From positions 62,001 to 126,000 of the forward strand of contig NZ_JBFNQN010000007.1 of assembly GCF_040796495.1 (NCBI RefSeq): 64,000 nt of DNA, written 5' to 3'. The stretch comes from Kineococcus endophyticus (GTDB lineage Bacteria; Actinomycetota; Actinomycetes; Actinomycetales; Kineococcaceae). Under the pieces are notes generated by a model. That model ran no database searches. It had not been told where the DNA came from and saw only the letters and a list, made by a program, of their open reading frames with translations. This document shows, piece by piece, positions 54,460 through 62,448 of this stretch; positions within the stretch are counted from its first letter, which is position 1, and every line of letters begins with the position of its first letter. Made by a program: the position numbers and the translations under genes.

Positions 54460-56019
54460 GTGGCCGCCCACCAGCACGAGCACCCGCACTCCCATCCCCA
54501 CCCGCTCCCCGCCGACCCGGTGACCACGGCGGGCGACGACCGCGAGTACGCCTGGTACGCGGGCGACCACCACATCCACACGACGTTCTCCCGCGACGCC
54601 ATGTACTCCGTCGACGACCAGGTGCGCCGCGGTCACGAGTGCGGGCTGGACTGGATGGTCATCACCGACCACGGCGGACCCGACCACGCCAAGCAGTCCG
54701 TCGCCCTGCAGACCCCGCTCATCGCGCAGGCCCGTCGCCGGCACGACGTCCTCGTCTTCCAGGGCATGGAGTGGAACATCCCGGGCGCCGAGCACGCGAC
54801 GTTCATCGCCCCCGAGCACGAGGGCACCCCCGACCTGCTGCAGCGCTTCGAGCGCATGTTCGACGGCGACGTCCTCGCCGCCCGGCAGAACCCCGGCGGG
54901 CCGGAGCTGATCCGGGACTCCGTCGAGGGCGGGCCGGTGGCCGAGCAGCTCGGCCTCGACGCCCTCGCGTGGCTCGTCGAGGAACTGCGCACCGGAGGGG
55001 TGGGGGAGGCGCTCGTGCTGTCCAACCACCCCATGCGCACCGGTCGGGTCTCGCCGTCGAAGGTGCGCGGCTGGCGCGACGCCGCCCCCGGGGTGTTCGT
55101 CGGCTGGGAGGGCGCCCCCGGGCACCAGGCCGCCGCGCTCCCGGCGCCGCTCGGGCGCGGGCGCGGACGGGGTCAGTACGACGAGAGCCCCGGCCGCTGG
55201 TCGTTCCCCGGGTACGACCTGGACCAGTACCGGACGTGGGGCGGGTTCGACGCCGCGACGGCGCGGATGGGCGGGCTGTGGGACTCCCTGCTGGCCGAGG
55301 GCCTGCCGTGGTGGATCACGGCGAACTCCGACAACCACTTCGACATCGGCGACACGGTCCGCGTCGGGAACCCCTCCCTCGAGCACTACCGCCGCCACGG
55401 TTCGCGCGGGGAACCCGTCGAGACGGGCGTCGTCCAGCACGGGTACGTCGACTTCGCGCCCGGTTTCTACTCCCGCACCTGCGTCGGCTCGACCACCCGC
55501 GACTACCGCTCGGTCATGGCGGCCCTGCGGTCCGGGCGCGTCTTCGTGGTCCACGGCGGTCTCGTGCGCGCCGTGGAGGGGCGCGTGCGCACCGGTCCCG
55601 GTCCCGGGGTGACGTTCGGGGCGCGCACGAGCGTGGCCCGCGGCGGCGACGTGGAGGTCGAACTGCGCGTCGACCCCGCCACGGAGGCCAACGGCAGCGG
55701 CGAGGTGCCGCGGTCGGCGCGCTGGGACGTCATCGTCGGCACGGTCACCGGCCGGGTCGCCGACGTCGACCGCGACCTGTTCGAAGCGCCCGGCACCCGG
55801 GTCGTCGAGAGCTTCGAGGTGCCCGCGCACGCCACCGGCCCGCAGGTCTTCCGGACCGTCCTGCGCGGGGTCGCCGACCCGCTGTACGTCCGCTTCCGCG
55901 GCAGCGACGGCCGGCACGCCGACGCCGACGGTCACCCCCGCGTCGACCGCATCGGCGACTCCGACCCGTGGGACGACCTGTGGTGCTACACGAACCCGGT
56001 GTTCGTCGACGTGGTCTGA
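54460..56019 (+). CDS. PHP-domain phosphoesterase with His-rich N-terminus
   Basis: A 519-residue polymerase-and-histidinol-phosphatase fold protein. After a His-rich tail (HQHEHPHSHPHP at 4-15) comes the first metal motif GDHHIHTTFSRD, then VITDHGGPDH, a Glu/His segment in QGMEWNIPGAEHATF, SNHP and a late ANSDNHFDIG carrying further ligands. A second half (from about residue 330) forms beta-rich sequence without a family I can name. Activity could be phosphoester hydrolysis with two or three metals; the substrate is unknown. GTG 54460 lies 6 bases after GAGGGT. The His-rich tail may collect metal or serve as a charge-sensing linker. Confidence 0.85.
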   Translation: MAAHQHEHPHSHPHPLPADPVTTAGDDREYAWYAGDHHIHTTFSRDAMYSVDDQVRRGHECGLDWMVITDHGGPDHAKQSVALQTPLIAQARRRHDVLVFQGMEWNIPGAEHATFIAPEHEGTPDLLQRFERMFDGDVLAARQNPGGPELIRDSVEGGPVAEQLGLDALAWLVEELRTGGVGEALVLSNHPMRTGRVSPSKVRGWRDAAPGVFVGWEGAPGHQAAALPAPLGRGRGRGQYDESPGRWSFPGYDLDQYRTWGGFDAATARMGGLWDSLLAEGLPWWITANSDNHFDIGDTVRVGNPSLEHYRRHGSRGEPVETGVVQHGYVDFAPGFYSRTCVGSTTRDYRSVMAALRSGRVFVVHGGLVRAVEGRVRTGPGPGVTFGARTSVARGGDVEVELRVDPATEANGSGEVPRSARWDVIVGTVTGRVADVDRDLFEAPGTRVVESFEVPAHATGPQVFRTVLRGVADPLYVRFRGSDGRHADADGHPRVDRIGDSDPWDDLWCYTNPVFVDVV

Positions 56020-57212
56020 CGCGGGTAGGTCAGTCGGCGCAGCAGGGTCTCGGCCGGCCCGCGCCGCCCGGCCCGCTCCAGCCCCACGGCCAGCGCCACG
56101 GTCGCCGCCCACGTGGCGACCGCGGCGAGGGCGATCGACCAGCTCGACAGGTGCGCACCGAGCCCCAGCCCCCAGGCGCTCATCAGCGGTGCGAAGACCA
56201 CCGACTGCGCGAGATAGCAGGTCATCGACCGGCGCCCGGTGGCCAGCAGTGCCCGGACCACCGGCCCGCGCCGGTCGCCCCACCGGACGGCCAGGAGGCC
56301 GAAGAGGGCGGCGTACCCCAGGCCGCAGGCCAGACCGGCGCAGTTCTGCAGCAGGAGCAGGCCGAGCCCCGCCGGCGCGTCGGTCCTGAGCACCCCGAGG
56401 TGCTGCAGGGCCATGACCAGTCCGGCCCCCCACCCCACCGCGATGCCTGTCGCCGCGGTCCACCGCAGCAGTCGCAGGTGGTCCGCGGGCCGCTCCAGCA
56501 CCTGGTGGCGAGCGGCGAGGAAGGCCACCAGCACGGCCAGCGGCATGACCAGCAGGAGCCAGTCCAGCAGCAGCTGGAGCATCCAGTACCCGAACCGCAC
56601 CGCCGCCGCGAGCAGGTAGCCCTCCACCGCCGCCGGTTCCGGCAGCGCCGGCGGGTCGCCGTCGGCCACCGCGGGACCGGTCGGAGCGGCGGCGCCCGCC
56701 CAGCCACCCACCAGGGCCGTCGACAGCAGCAGCAGACCGGTCAGGACCCCGATCCACACGGCGATCGTCCGGTCGCGCCGGTCGAGGAACGCCGCGGTCA
56801 GGACGAGCCCGATGAGGCCGTAGGCACCGATGACGTCGCCGGACCACAGCAGCAGGGCGTGCACGGCGCCGACGGCGACCATCCACCCGTGCCGGCGGCG
56901 CAGCAGCCGCCGCGCCTCGTCGCGGGAGACGCCCGCGGCGCGCTGGCGGCGGTGCAGCTGGACGATCCCGTACCCGAACAGGAAGGCGAACATCGGGTAC
57001 GTCCGGCCGTCGACGACCACGAGCGAGAGGGTCTGCGCGATCCGGTCCGCCACCCCGCCGGCGACCGAGTGCGCGCCCCACAGGTGCAGCGGCGCGTTGG
57101 CCACCGCGATGAGCAGGAGCATCGCGCCGCGCGCCACGTCCGGCGCGGGGCTGCGCGCCGCCAGCGGGGTCGGAGTCGCGAGCGCCGCGCTCCCGCGGCC
57201 GGTGGTGTCCAC
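55986..57212 (-). CDS. DUF418-type multi-pass membrane protein
   Basis: A 408-residue membrane protein with about ten hydrophobic segments. DVARGAMLLLIAVANAPLHLWG and TYPMFAFLFGYGIVQLHRRQ are diagnostic of the DUF418/YeiB family; ATGRRSMTCYLAQSVVFAPL is its conserved late segment. Function unknown. GTG 57212 has CAGGAGG upstream. It follows the HTH gene by 32 bases and so belongs to the DUF2975/HTH/DUF418 operon. Its 3' end overlaps the PHP gene by 34 bases, tail to tail. Confidence 0.88.
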   Translation of the reverse strand: MDTTGRGSAALATPTPLAARSPAPDVARGAMLLLIAVANAPLHLWGAHSVAGGVADRIAQTLSLVVVDGRTYPMFAFLFGYGIVQLHRRQRAAGVSRDEARRLLRRRHGWMVAVGAVHALLLWSGDVIGAYGLIGLVLTAAFLDRRDRTIAVWIGVLTGLLLLSTALVGGWAGAAAPTGPAVADGDPPALPEPAAVEGYLLAAAVRFGYWMLQLLLDWLLLVMPLAVLVAFLAARHQVLERPADHLRLLRWTAATGIAVGWGAGLVMALQHLGVLRTDAPAGLGLLLLQNCAGLACGLGYAALFGLLAVRWGDRRGPVVRALLATGRRSMTCYLAQSVVFAPLMSAWGLGLGAHLSSWSIALAAVATWAATVALAVGLERAGRRGPAETLLRRLTYPRQTTSTNTGFV

Positions 57213-57244
57213 GTCCCGATCCTCCTGCCCGGCGGGTGTCCCGT

Positions 57245-57469
57245 TCACCGCGGCTGCACGCTGAACACGTCGCCGGGCTGGCACTGCAGCACGTCGCAGA
57301 TCGCCGTGAGGGTCGAGAAGCGGACCGCGCGGGCCCGGTCGTTCTTCAGGACCGACAGGTTCACGACGGTCACCCCGACGCGGGCGGCGAGCTCGGCCAG
57401 CGTCATCCCGCGGTCGGCGAGCAGCCGGTCGAGGTGGCAGACGACGCGGTGCGGGGCGTGGTCGCTCAC
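57245..57469 (-). CDS. small XRE/Cro-type DNA-binding protein
   Basis: A 74-residue helix-turn-helix protein of the kind that accompanies DUF2975 proteins (YozG-like): LADRGMTLAELAARVGVTVV, then NLSVLKNDRARAVRFSTLTA and DVLQCQPGDVF, essentially one Cro-type domain. GTG 57469 overlaps the stop of the DUF2975 gene (GTGA). As in the known pairs, it likely represses the operon; the twin palindromes at 58115-58172 are candidates for its binding site. It may sense a membrane signal through the upstream protein. Confidence 0.9.
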   Translation of the reverse strand: MSDHAPHRVVCHLDRLLADRGMTLAELAARVGVTVVNLSVLKNDRARAVRFSTLTAICDVLQCQPGDVFSVQPR

Positions 57470-58116
57470 ACGAGCCCTTCGCTGTCGACCTGCAGCCGCC
57501 GGCCGACGTCCAGCGCGCCGGCGAGCAGGAACAGCAGGAGGACGAAGACGAGCGAGCTGTGGACGGGGAACCCCCAGTCGGGGGTCCAGCCCGAGGCGCC
57601 GAGCCGGTGCAGCGCGAGTGCCGCCGTCAGCGGAGTGAGCAGCGGGACGACGTGGGTGACGACGAACGCCGCCCCCGCGATGCCCCGCAGCCGGCCGGCG
57701 TTCCCGGGAGCGAACGGGTCGCCCTCGGCGAAGCCTCGCAGCAGCGGGGCCAGCCAGACGAGCGCCGCCCCGACGCTGGCCCAGCCGAGCCAGCCGGGAG
57801 CCGCCGCGAGCAACCGTTCCAGCGTCGTCGCGGGGAAGGAGATCGAGAGCCGCCCGATCGAGCTGGTGTCCGGGGTGTGGACGGTGGCCCCCGGGGGTGC
57901 TGCGGGGGACGTCACGAGTCCCTGGACCTCGCCCGTCCCCCAGGTCCCGCTGAACGAGGCGACCGGGAGCGTGACCTCCCGCGAACTCGAGCCGAGCAGG
58001 AGGAGGGCCGCCACGACGAGGCAGAAGATCCCGAGCCGTCGCGCGAGGTGGGCGCAGAGCCTGATGGCGTGCGCCCGGGTGTGCACCCCGAACCGCTGCG
58101 CGATCCGCGGGACCAT
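57466..58116 (-). CDS. DUF2975 membrane protein
   Basis: A 216-residue protein (from ATG 58116) with four membrane segments: IFCLVVAALLLLGSSSREV, GWLGWASVGAALVWLAPLLRGFAEG, a third in IAGAAFVVTHVVPLLTPLTAAL and LVFVLLLFLLAGALDVGRRLQVD at the end. The segment LRGFAEGDPFAPGNAGRLRGI matches DUF2975. ATG 58116 is preferred because TATCGA ends 6 bases upstream, as for other leaderless genes; GTG 58170 or ATG 58134 would extend it and overlap the palindrome. Coupled to the HTH gene (GTGA overlap). Confidence 0.85.
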   Translation of the reverse strand: MVPRIAQRFGVHTRAHAIRLCAHLARRLGIFCLVVAALLLLGSSSREVTLPVASFSGTWGTGEVQGLVTSPAAPPGATVHTPDTSSIGRLSISFPATTLERLLAAAPGWLGWASVGAALVWLAPLLRGFAEGDPFAPGNAGRLRGIAGAAFVVTHVVPLLTPLTAALALHRLGASGWTPDWGFPVHSSLVFVLLLFLLAGALDVGRRLQVDSEGLV

Positions 58117-58172
58117 CGACAATCGATACGCCATGCCGGGAGCGTGACACATCGACAGTCGATGTGTCACGC
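58115..58172. promoter_or_regulatory. twin ATCGA-N3-TCGAT operators of the DUF2975 operon
   Basis: ATCGACAATCGAT (58115-58127) and ATCGACAGTCGAT (58151-58163) are near-identical dyads 36 bp apart. The second lies within a perfect 31-base palindrome (58142-58172) of 15-bp arms around one base. The first overlaps the TATCGA -10 box. Together they look like an autoregulatory operator for the HTH protein of this operon. Confidence 0.75.
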
Positions 58173-58183
58173 GTTCGCCGAAC

Positions 58184-59851
58184 TCAGGCCGTGACCGCCC
58201 GCACGTCGGCCAGGACGGCGTCGAGGCGCTCGCGCGCGGCCTGCCGCACCCCGGCCAGGTCGGCCCCGTCCGGCACGTCGGCGACGACCTCGCAGTAGCT
58301 CTTGAGCTTGGGCTCGGTGCCGCTGGGGCGGACGACGACCCGCGTCCCGTCGGCGGTCCGGAACCGCAACCCGTCGGTGGGCGGCAGGCCGTCGAGACCG
58401 TCGGCGAGGTCCTCCACCGACGTCACCGCGGAACCGCCGAGCTGCCTCGGGGGTTCGGCGCGCAGCCGCGCCATCGTCGCCGGGATGACGGCCAGGTCCT
58501 CGACCCGCACCGTCACGGGCGCCGTGAGGTGCACGCCGTCGGCCCGGTCCAGGTCGTCGAGGACGTCCAGGAGCGTCCGGCCGGCCCCGAGTTCGCGGCG
58601 GACGACGGTCGCCACCAGCAGCGAGGCCGAGATGCCGTCCTTGTCCCGCACGACCTCGGGCGCGACGCAGTACCCGATGGCCTCCTCGTACCCGAACGTC
58701 AGCTCGGGCACCCGCGCGATCCACTTGAACCCCGTCAGGGCCGAGGCGAACCGGGCGCCGGTGCGGCCCGCGACCCCTTGCAGGGCCTGCGAACTCACGA
58801 TCGAGCAGGCCAGCACGGCCCCCGGCGCCGCGAGTTCGGAGCCCAGCAGCCGGCCGAGGTCGTCACCGCTGAGCTGCCGGAAACCCTCAGGAGTCGGTAC
58901 GGCGACGCAGCACCGGTCTGCGTCCGGGTCGACGGCCAGGACGACGTCGGCCCCGACCTCCCGGGCGAGGGCCACCGCGCGGTCCAGCGCACCGGGTTCC
59001 TCGGGGTTGGGGAACGGCACGGTCGGGAACGCCGGGTCCGGGTCGGCCTGCTCGGCGACGGAGTGGACGTCGCGGAATCCGCCGCGGCGCAACGCCTCCA
59101 GCAGCACGGGGCCGCCGACCCCGTGCATCGCCGTGACGACGATCCGCGGGTCGCGGCCCGGTTCCCCCGCTCCCACGGCGGCGATGATCGCTGCGAGGTA
59201 GTGCTCGACGACGTCGTCGGAGAGCACGGTCCACCCGGACCCGGCGCGGGGCAGGTCGCGCAACGGCCCGACGGCGGCGATCCGCTCCGCGATCTCGGCG
59301 TCCACCGGGGGCACGATCTGCACGCCGCGGCCCTCGGGGCCGGTCGCCCGGCCGCCCAGGTAGACCTTGTACCCGTTGTCCGCAGCCGGGTTGTGGCTCG
59401 CGGTGACCATGACGCCGGCGTCGGCGTCGAGGTGGCGGACCGCGAAGGCGAGCACGGGGGTCGGCAGCGGCCGGGGGAGCAGGAGCACTTCGCAGCCGGC
59501 GGCCGTCAGGACGGCGGCGGAGTCGTCGGCGAACTCCCGCGACCCGTTCCGGGCGTCGAGCCCGACGACGACGCGCGGCCGCTCGAACCGCGCGGTGAGC
59601 CACGCGCCCAGCCCGGCCGCGGCGCGCTGCACGACGGCGCGGTTCATCCGGTGCTCCCCGGCGCCGACGCGGCCCCGCAGCCCGGCCGTCCCGAACTCCA
59701 GCGGGCCGGAGAACCGGTCCTGCAGGTCGGCGGTCGCCGCCGCGGACCCGGACCGCGCCGCGGCCAGCAGGTCCTCGAGCTCGGCCCGGTCGCGCTCGTC
59801 GGGGTCGTCGTCGATCCAGGTCCGGACCCGGTCCGTCAGGGGTGCGCTCAC
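58184..59851 (-). CDS. phosphomannomutase/phosphoglucomutase-family enzyme
   Basis: A 555-residue alpha-D-phosphohexomutase. The active-site Ser lies in VMVTASHNPAADNGYKVY, the metal-binding loop in DPDADRCCV, the sugar-binding EEAIGYC, and the phosphate loop in VVRPSGTEPKLKSY. An N-terminal extension of about 50 residues (including DRFSGPLEFGTAGLRGR) is typical of the larger bacterial phosphomannomutase/PGM type 2. It isomerises hexose 1- and 6-phosphates, or pentose phosphates, the latter suiting nearby nucleoside catabolism. GTG 59851 is 7 bases after TAGGCT (minus). Divergent from the CobW gene. Confidence 0.93.
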   Translation of the reverse strand: MSAPLTDRVRTWIDDDPDERDRAELEDLLAAARSGSAAATADLQDRFSGPLEFGTAGLRGRVGAGEHRMNRAVVQRAAAGLGAWLTARFERPRVVVGLDARNGSREFADDSAAVLTAAGCEVLLLPRPLPTPVLAFAVRHLDADAGVMVTASHNPAADNGYKVYLGGRATGPEGRGVQIVPPVDAEIAERIAAVGPLRDLPRAGSGWTVLSDDVVEHYLAAIIAAVGAGEPGRDPRIVVTAMHGVGGPVLLEALRRGGFRDVHSVAEQADPDPAFPTVPFPNPEEPGALDRAVALAREVGADVVLAVDPDADRCCVAVPTPEGFRQLSGDDLGRLLGSELAAPGAVLACSIVSSQALQGVAGRTGARFASALTGFKWIARVPELTFGYEEAIGYCVAPEVVRDKDGISASLLVATVVRRELGAGRTLLDVLDDLDRADGVHLTAPVTVRVEDLAVIPATMARLRAEPPRQLGGSAVTSVEDLADGLDGLPPTDGLRFRTADGTRVVVRPSGTEPKLKSYCEVVADVPDGADLAGVRQAARERLDAVLADVRAVTA

Positions 59852-59858
59852 GGGCGGC

Positions 59859-59885
59859 AGCCTACGAGGGGACGGGTGCGACCAT
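59859..59885. promoter_or_regulatory. divergent leaderless promoters in a 40-base gap
   Basis: AGCCTA (59859-59864, read TAGGCT on the minus strand) serves the mutase gene and GACCAT (59880-59885) the CobW gene. The -10 boxes are only 15 bases apart, so the two -35 regions must lie within the opposite genes; polymerases would exclude each other. Confidence 0.45.
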
Positions 59886-59891
59886 GGCGGG

Positions 59892-60890
59892 GTGAGCACC
59901 CCCGTCGTCGTCCTCGCCGGGTTCCTCGGCGCCGGGAAGACGACCGTGCTCAACCACCTGCTGCGCTCGGCGGCCGACGTCCGCCTCGGGGTGGTCGTCA
60001 ACGACTTCGGCGCCGTCGGCGTCGACGCGCTCCTCGTGTCCGGCTGGGCCGACAGCACGGTGTCGCTGGAGAACGGTTGCCTGTGCTGCTCGACCGAGGA
60101 CGGGACGGTCGACGAACTCCTGGCCCGGCTCACGGCCCGGCGCGGCCGGGACGCCCTGGACGCGGTGGTGGTCGAGGCCAGCGGGGTCGCCGAACCCGCG
60201 GCGATGGTGCGCCAGGTCCTCGCGAGCACGGTGCCGGGCATCCGGTACGGCGGACTGGTCGTCGTCGTCGACGGGGTCGAGTTCGAGACCGTCCGGCAGC
60301 GCCACCCCCAGCTCGACGACCACGTCGCGATGGCGGACGTCGTCATCCTCAGCAAGACCGACCTGCTCGACGACGCCGCGGTGGCCCGGCTGACGGAACG
60401 GTGCCGCGAGCTCAACGCGTGGGCACCCGTCGTGCCCGCGGCGAACGGTTCCCTGGACCCGCGGCTGCTGTTCGAGGCCGGCCCGCCGCGCACGCGTCAG
60501 CTGGCGCTGGGGGAGGCGGTGCCGGCGCCGGAGGAGCACCTGCACTCCTTCTACGACGCCGTGGAGTTCCGCAGCCCCGAACCGCTGGACCCGCGCAAGT
60601 TCACGGCGTTCCTCGACGCGCGGCCCTCGGGGGTGTTCCGCGTCAAGGGGCCCGTCCGGTTCGCGGGGGCGGACGAGCGCTACCTGCTGCAGACGGTCGG
60701 GGCGGCGGTGCGGTTCACCCGGGGCGCCTGGCCGCGGGGCGCACCGCGGACGACGGAACTCGTCCTCATCGGCGCCGGGCTCGACGCGCCCGCGCTGCTC
60801 GCGGACCTGCGGAACTGCGTGCACGCGGGGTCGGAACCGCCCGACGAGTGGGCGCTCATGGGCGTGCTGCGCAGCACCGAGGGTGTCTGA
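59892..60890 (+). CDS. CobW/COG0523-family metallochaperone GTPase
   Basis: A 332-residue G3E GTPase. Walker A is AGFLGAGKTTVLNHLL at about 9-24, the metal motif is GCLCCST (CxCC), a Walker B-like region appears in DAVVVEASGVAEP, the guanine-specificity motif is ILSKTDLLDD, and a C-terminal CobW_C domain ends the protein. Members deliver zinc or cobalt to target enzymes. GTG 59892 lies 6 bases after GACCAT. No zinc-box (Zur-type) palindrome is obvious upstream. It ends 3 bases before the convergent secreted hydrolase gene. Confidence 0.9.
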   Translation: MSTPVVVLAGFLGAGKTTVLNHLLRSAADVRLGVVVNDFGAVGVDALLVSGWADSTVSLENGCLCCSTEDGTVDELLARLTARRGRDALDAVVVEASGVAEPAAMVRQVLASTVPGIRYGGLVVVVDGVEFETVRQRHPQLDDHVAMADVVILSKTDLLDDAAVARLTERCRELNAWAPVVPAANGSLDPRLLFEAGPPRTRQLALGEAVPAPEEHLHSFYDAVEFRSPEPLDPRKFTAFLDARPSGVFRVKGPVRFAGADERYLLQTVGAAVRFTRGAWPRGAPRTTELVLIGAGLDAPALLADLRNCVHAGSEPPDEWALMGVLRSTEGV

Positions 60891-60893
60891 GGG

Positions 60894-62258
60894 TCAGGCC
60901 CCCGCCCGGAACTGCGCCACGTACTCCGCCGCCGCCCGCGGGTTCCGGCCGCCGAGCAGGAGCCGGCCGTCGGAGTACGGGTACTCGACCTCGTTGTAGA
61001 TCTCGTGCGCCACGGGCCAGCGGTCCATCCACGCGCGGAACCGGTCGACGAACCGCGGGTCGTCGCCGCCGCCGTTCCACGTGCTCGAGGCGAGCGCCCA
61101 CTCGTCGACGCCGACGGGTTTGCCGTGGGCGACCGCGAACTCCGCGACGTCGTCGAGGCCACCGGGGGCGCACTGGTACCAGTCCCACCGCTCGTCGGCC
61201 GCGAGTCCCTGCGGGCTCATGTCGTAGACGTCGATCCCGACGACGTCGACGACGTCGTCACCGGGGTAGCAGTGGCGGAAGTCGAACCCTCCGTCGACGG
61301 CGACCGTCAGCCCCCAGTCGAACCGCGCCGCGGGCGCCTCCCGGCGGACGACCTCCACGACGCGGCGGAACGCCGCCCGGTAGGCGGCCGGGTCGGGGAC
61401 CGCGGACCAGGAGTAGTTCTCCGGGGAGTTCGCCTCCCAGCCGAGCCGCAGGGTCGTCGCGCCGAGGCCTTGCGCCGCCAGGGACCGCGCCAGCGTCCGG
61501 AACGGGGCGTCGTACCGGCCGTCGGCCACCGCGGCGAGCGAGGGGGCGGGGTCCTGCGGTGTCGGGTCCGCCAGGAGGGGTACCGACAGGACGAGCGGGG
61601 CGCTCCAGGCGCCGTCGCCGTAGGCGGACAGCACGGACGTGGGCTGGGCGATCCACTCCCACCGCCGGTGGTCCAGGTACTCCCCGGCGACCTCGACGGG
61701 GCGACCCCGGCGACGGCCCCAGGCGGTCAGGTCCGCCGGGGTCTGGGGCCAGCCGAGGTAGGCGCCGGAGCGGCGCGCGGTGTCGCGCGGCGGTGCGGGC
61801 AGCGCGGCGGGGACCTCGAAGGTGCGGTGCTCCTGGTCGACCCACCGGCCGCCTCGGAGGTGGGAGACCCACGCCGTGTACCGGCCGGGCGCCAGCACGG
61901 CCCGCCCCGTCAGCGCGAGCCCGTCCGCGGGCACGGAGCAGGGACCGGTGTGCGCCACGTCGTGGGCGCCGTCGCGGGCGTCCCGGACGGCGATGACCGC
62001 CGCCTCGACGGCACCGGCCGAGGCGGGCAGGAGCCCGGCCAGGCGGGTGGGGGCACCAGCCCAGCGGGGAGGGTCCACCGCGAGCGCGGTCACCGGTGCA
62101 CCGGGCCGGCGGGCGCGGACCCCGCGCGGGATCCGGGGAGCGGGCGCGGACAGGGCCCGGGCCCGGCCGGCGGGCGCGAACAGCCCGGCGACCGCGGCGG
62201 CCCCCAGGACCGCCGCGGCGCGACGGGTCGGACGGGGACCACCGTGCGCAGCTGCCAC
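60894..62258 (-). CDS. secreted GH26-like glycoside hydrolase, putative
   Basis: A 454-residue exported protein. A Tat-like signal (RPTRRAAAVLGAAAVAGL) is at the N-terminus from GTG 62258, and a beta-rich region (about 45-135) precedes a (beta/alpha)8-type domain that resembles GH26 beta-mannanases: TTLRLGWEANSPENYSW (candidate acid/base Glu), VVGIDVYDMSP and GKPVGVDEWALASSTW (candidate nucleophile Glu). The segment SGAYLGWPQTPADLTAWGR matches the start of this fold. Likely cleaves a beta-mannan or related glycan outside the cell. No ribosome site stands out for the GTG. Confidence 0.75.
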   Translation of the reverse strand: MAAAHGGPRPTRRAAAVLGAAAVAGLFAPAGRARALSAPAPRIPRGVRARRPGAPVTALAVDPPRWAGAPTRLAGLLPASAGAVEAAVIAVRDARDGAHDVAHTGPCSVPADGLALTGRAVLAPGRYTAWVSHLRGGRWVDQEHRTFEVPAALPAPPRDTARRSGAYLGWPQTPADLTAWGRRRGRPVEVAGEYLDHRRWEWIAQPTSVLSAYGDGAWSAPLVLSVPLLADPTPQDPAPSLAAVADGRYDAPFRTLARSLAAQGLGATTLRLGWEANSPENYSWSAVPDPAAYRAAFRRVVEVVRREAPAARFDWGLTVAVDGGFDFRHCYPGDDVVDVVGIDVYDMSPQGLAADERWDWYQCAPGGLDDVAEFAVAHGKPVGVDEWALASSTWNGGGDDPRFVDRFRAWMDRWPVAHEIYNEVEYPYSDGRLLLGGRNPRAAAEYVAQFRAGA

Positions 62259-62435
62259 GCCCAGTGCATCGGCGCTCCGGGGCGGGTTCGTGAGCTGCCG
62301 GGGTGGGGGACCACGTCCGGTCAGCGGCCGGAGCGGCCGATGAGTTCCGGGCGCGGGCCGAGTCGAGGGGGTGGGCCGGGAGCCGGCTGAGGACGAGCTG
62401 TGGGAAAGGGCGGGCGGTGTGTCGGAGGTCTTCTC

Positions 62436-62441
62436 TAGGGT
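62436..62441 (+). promoter_or_regulatory. -10 box for a leaderless ABC exporter transcript
   Basis: TAGGGT ends 7 bases before ATG 62449. The 190-base gap 62259-62448 otherwise shows only this and the start region of the divergent GH26-like gene. Confidence 0.55.
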
Positions 62442-62448
62442 CGGAGCC

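Noticed and set aside
59852-59891. Zur box before the CobW gene
   Set aside because: No AT-rich TGAAAATNNTTTTCA-type palindrome in the 40-base gap.
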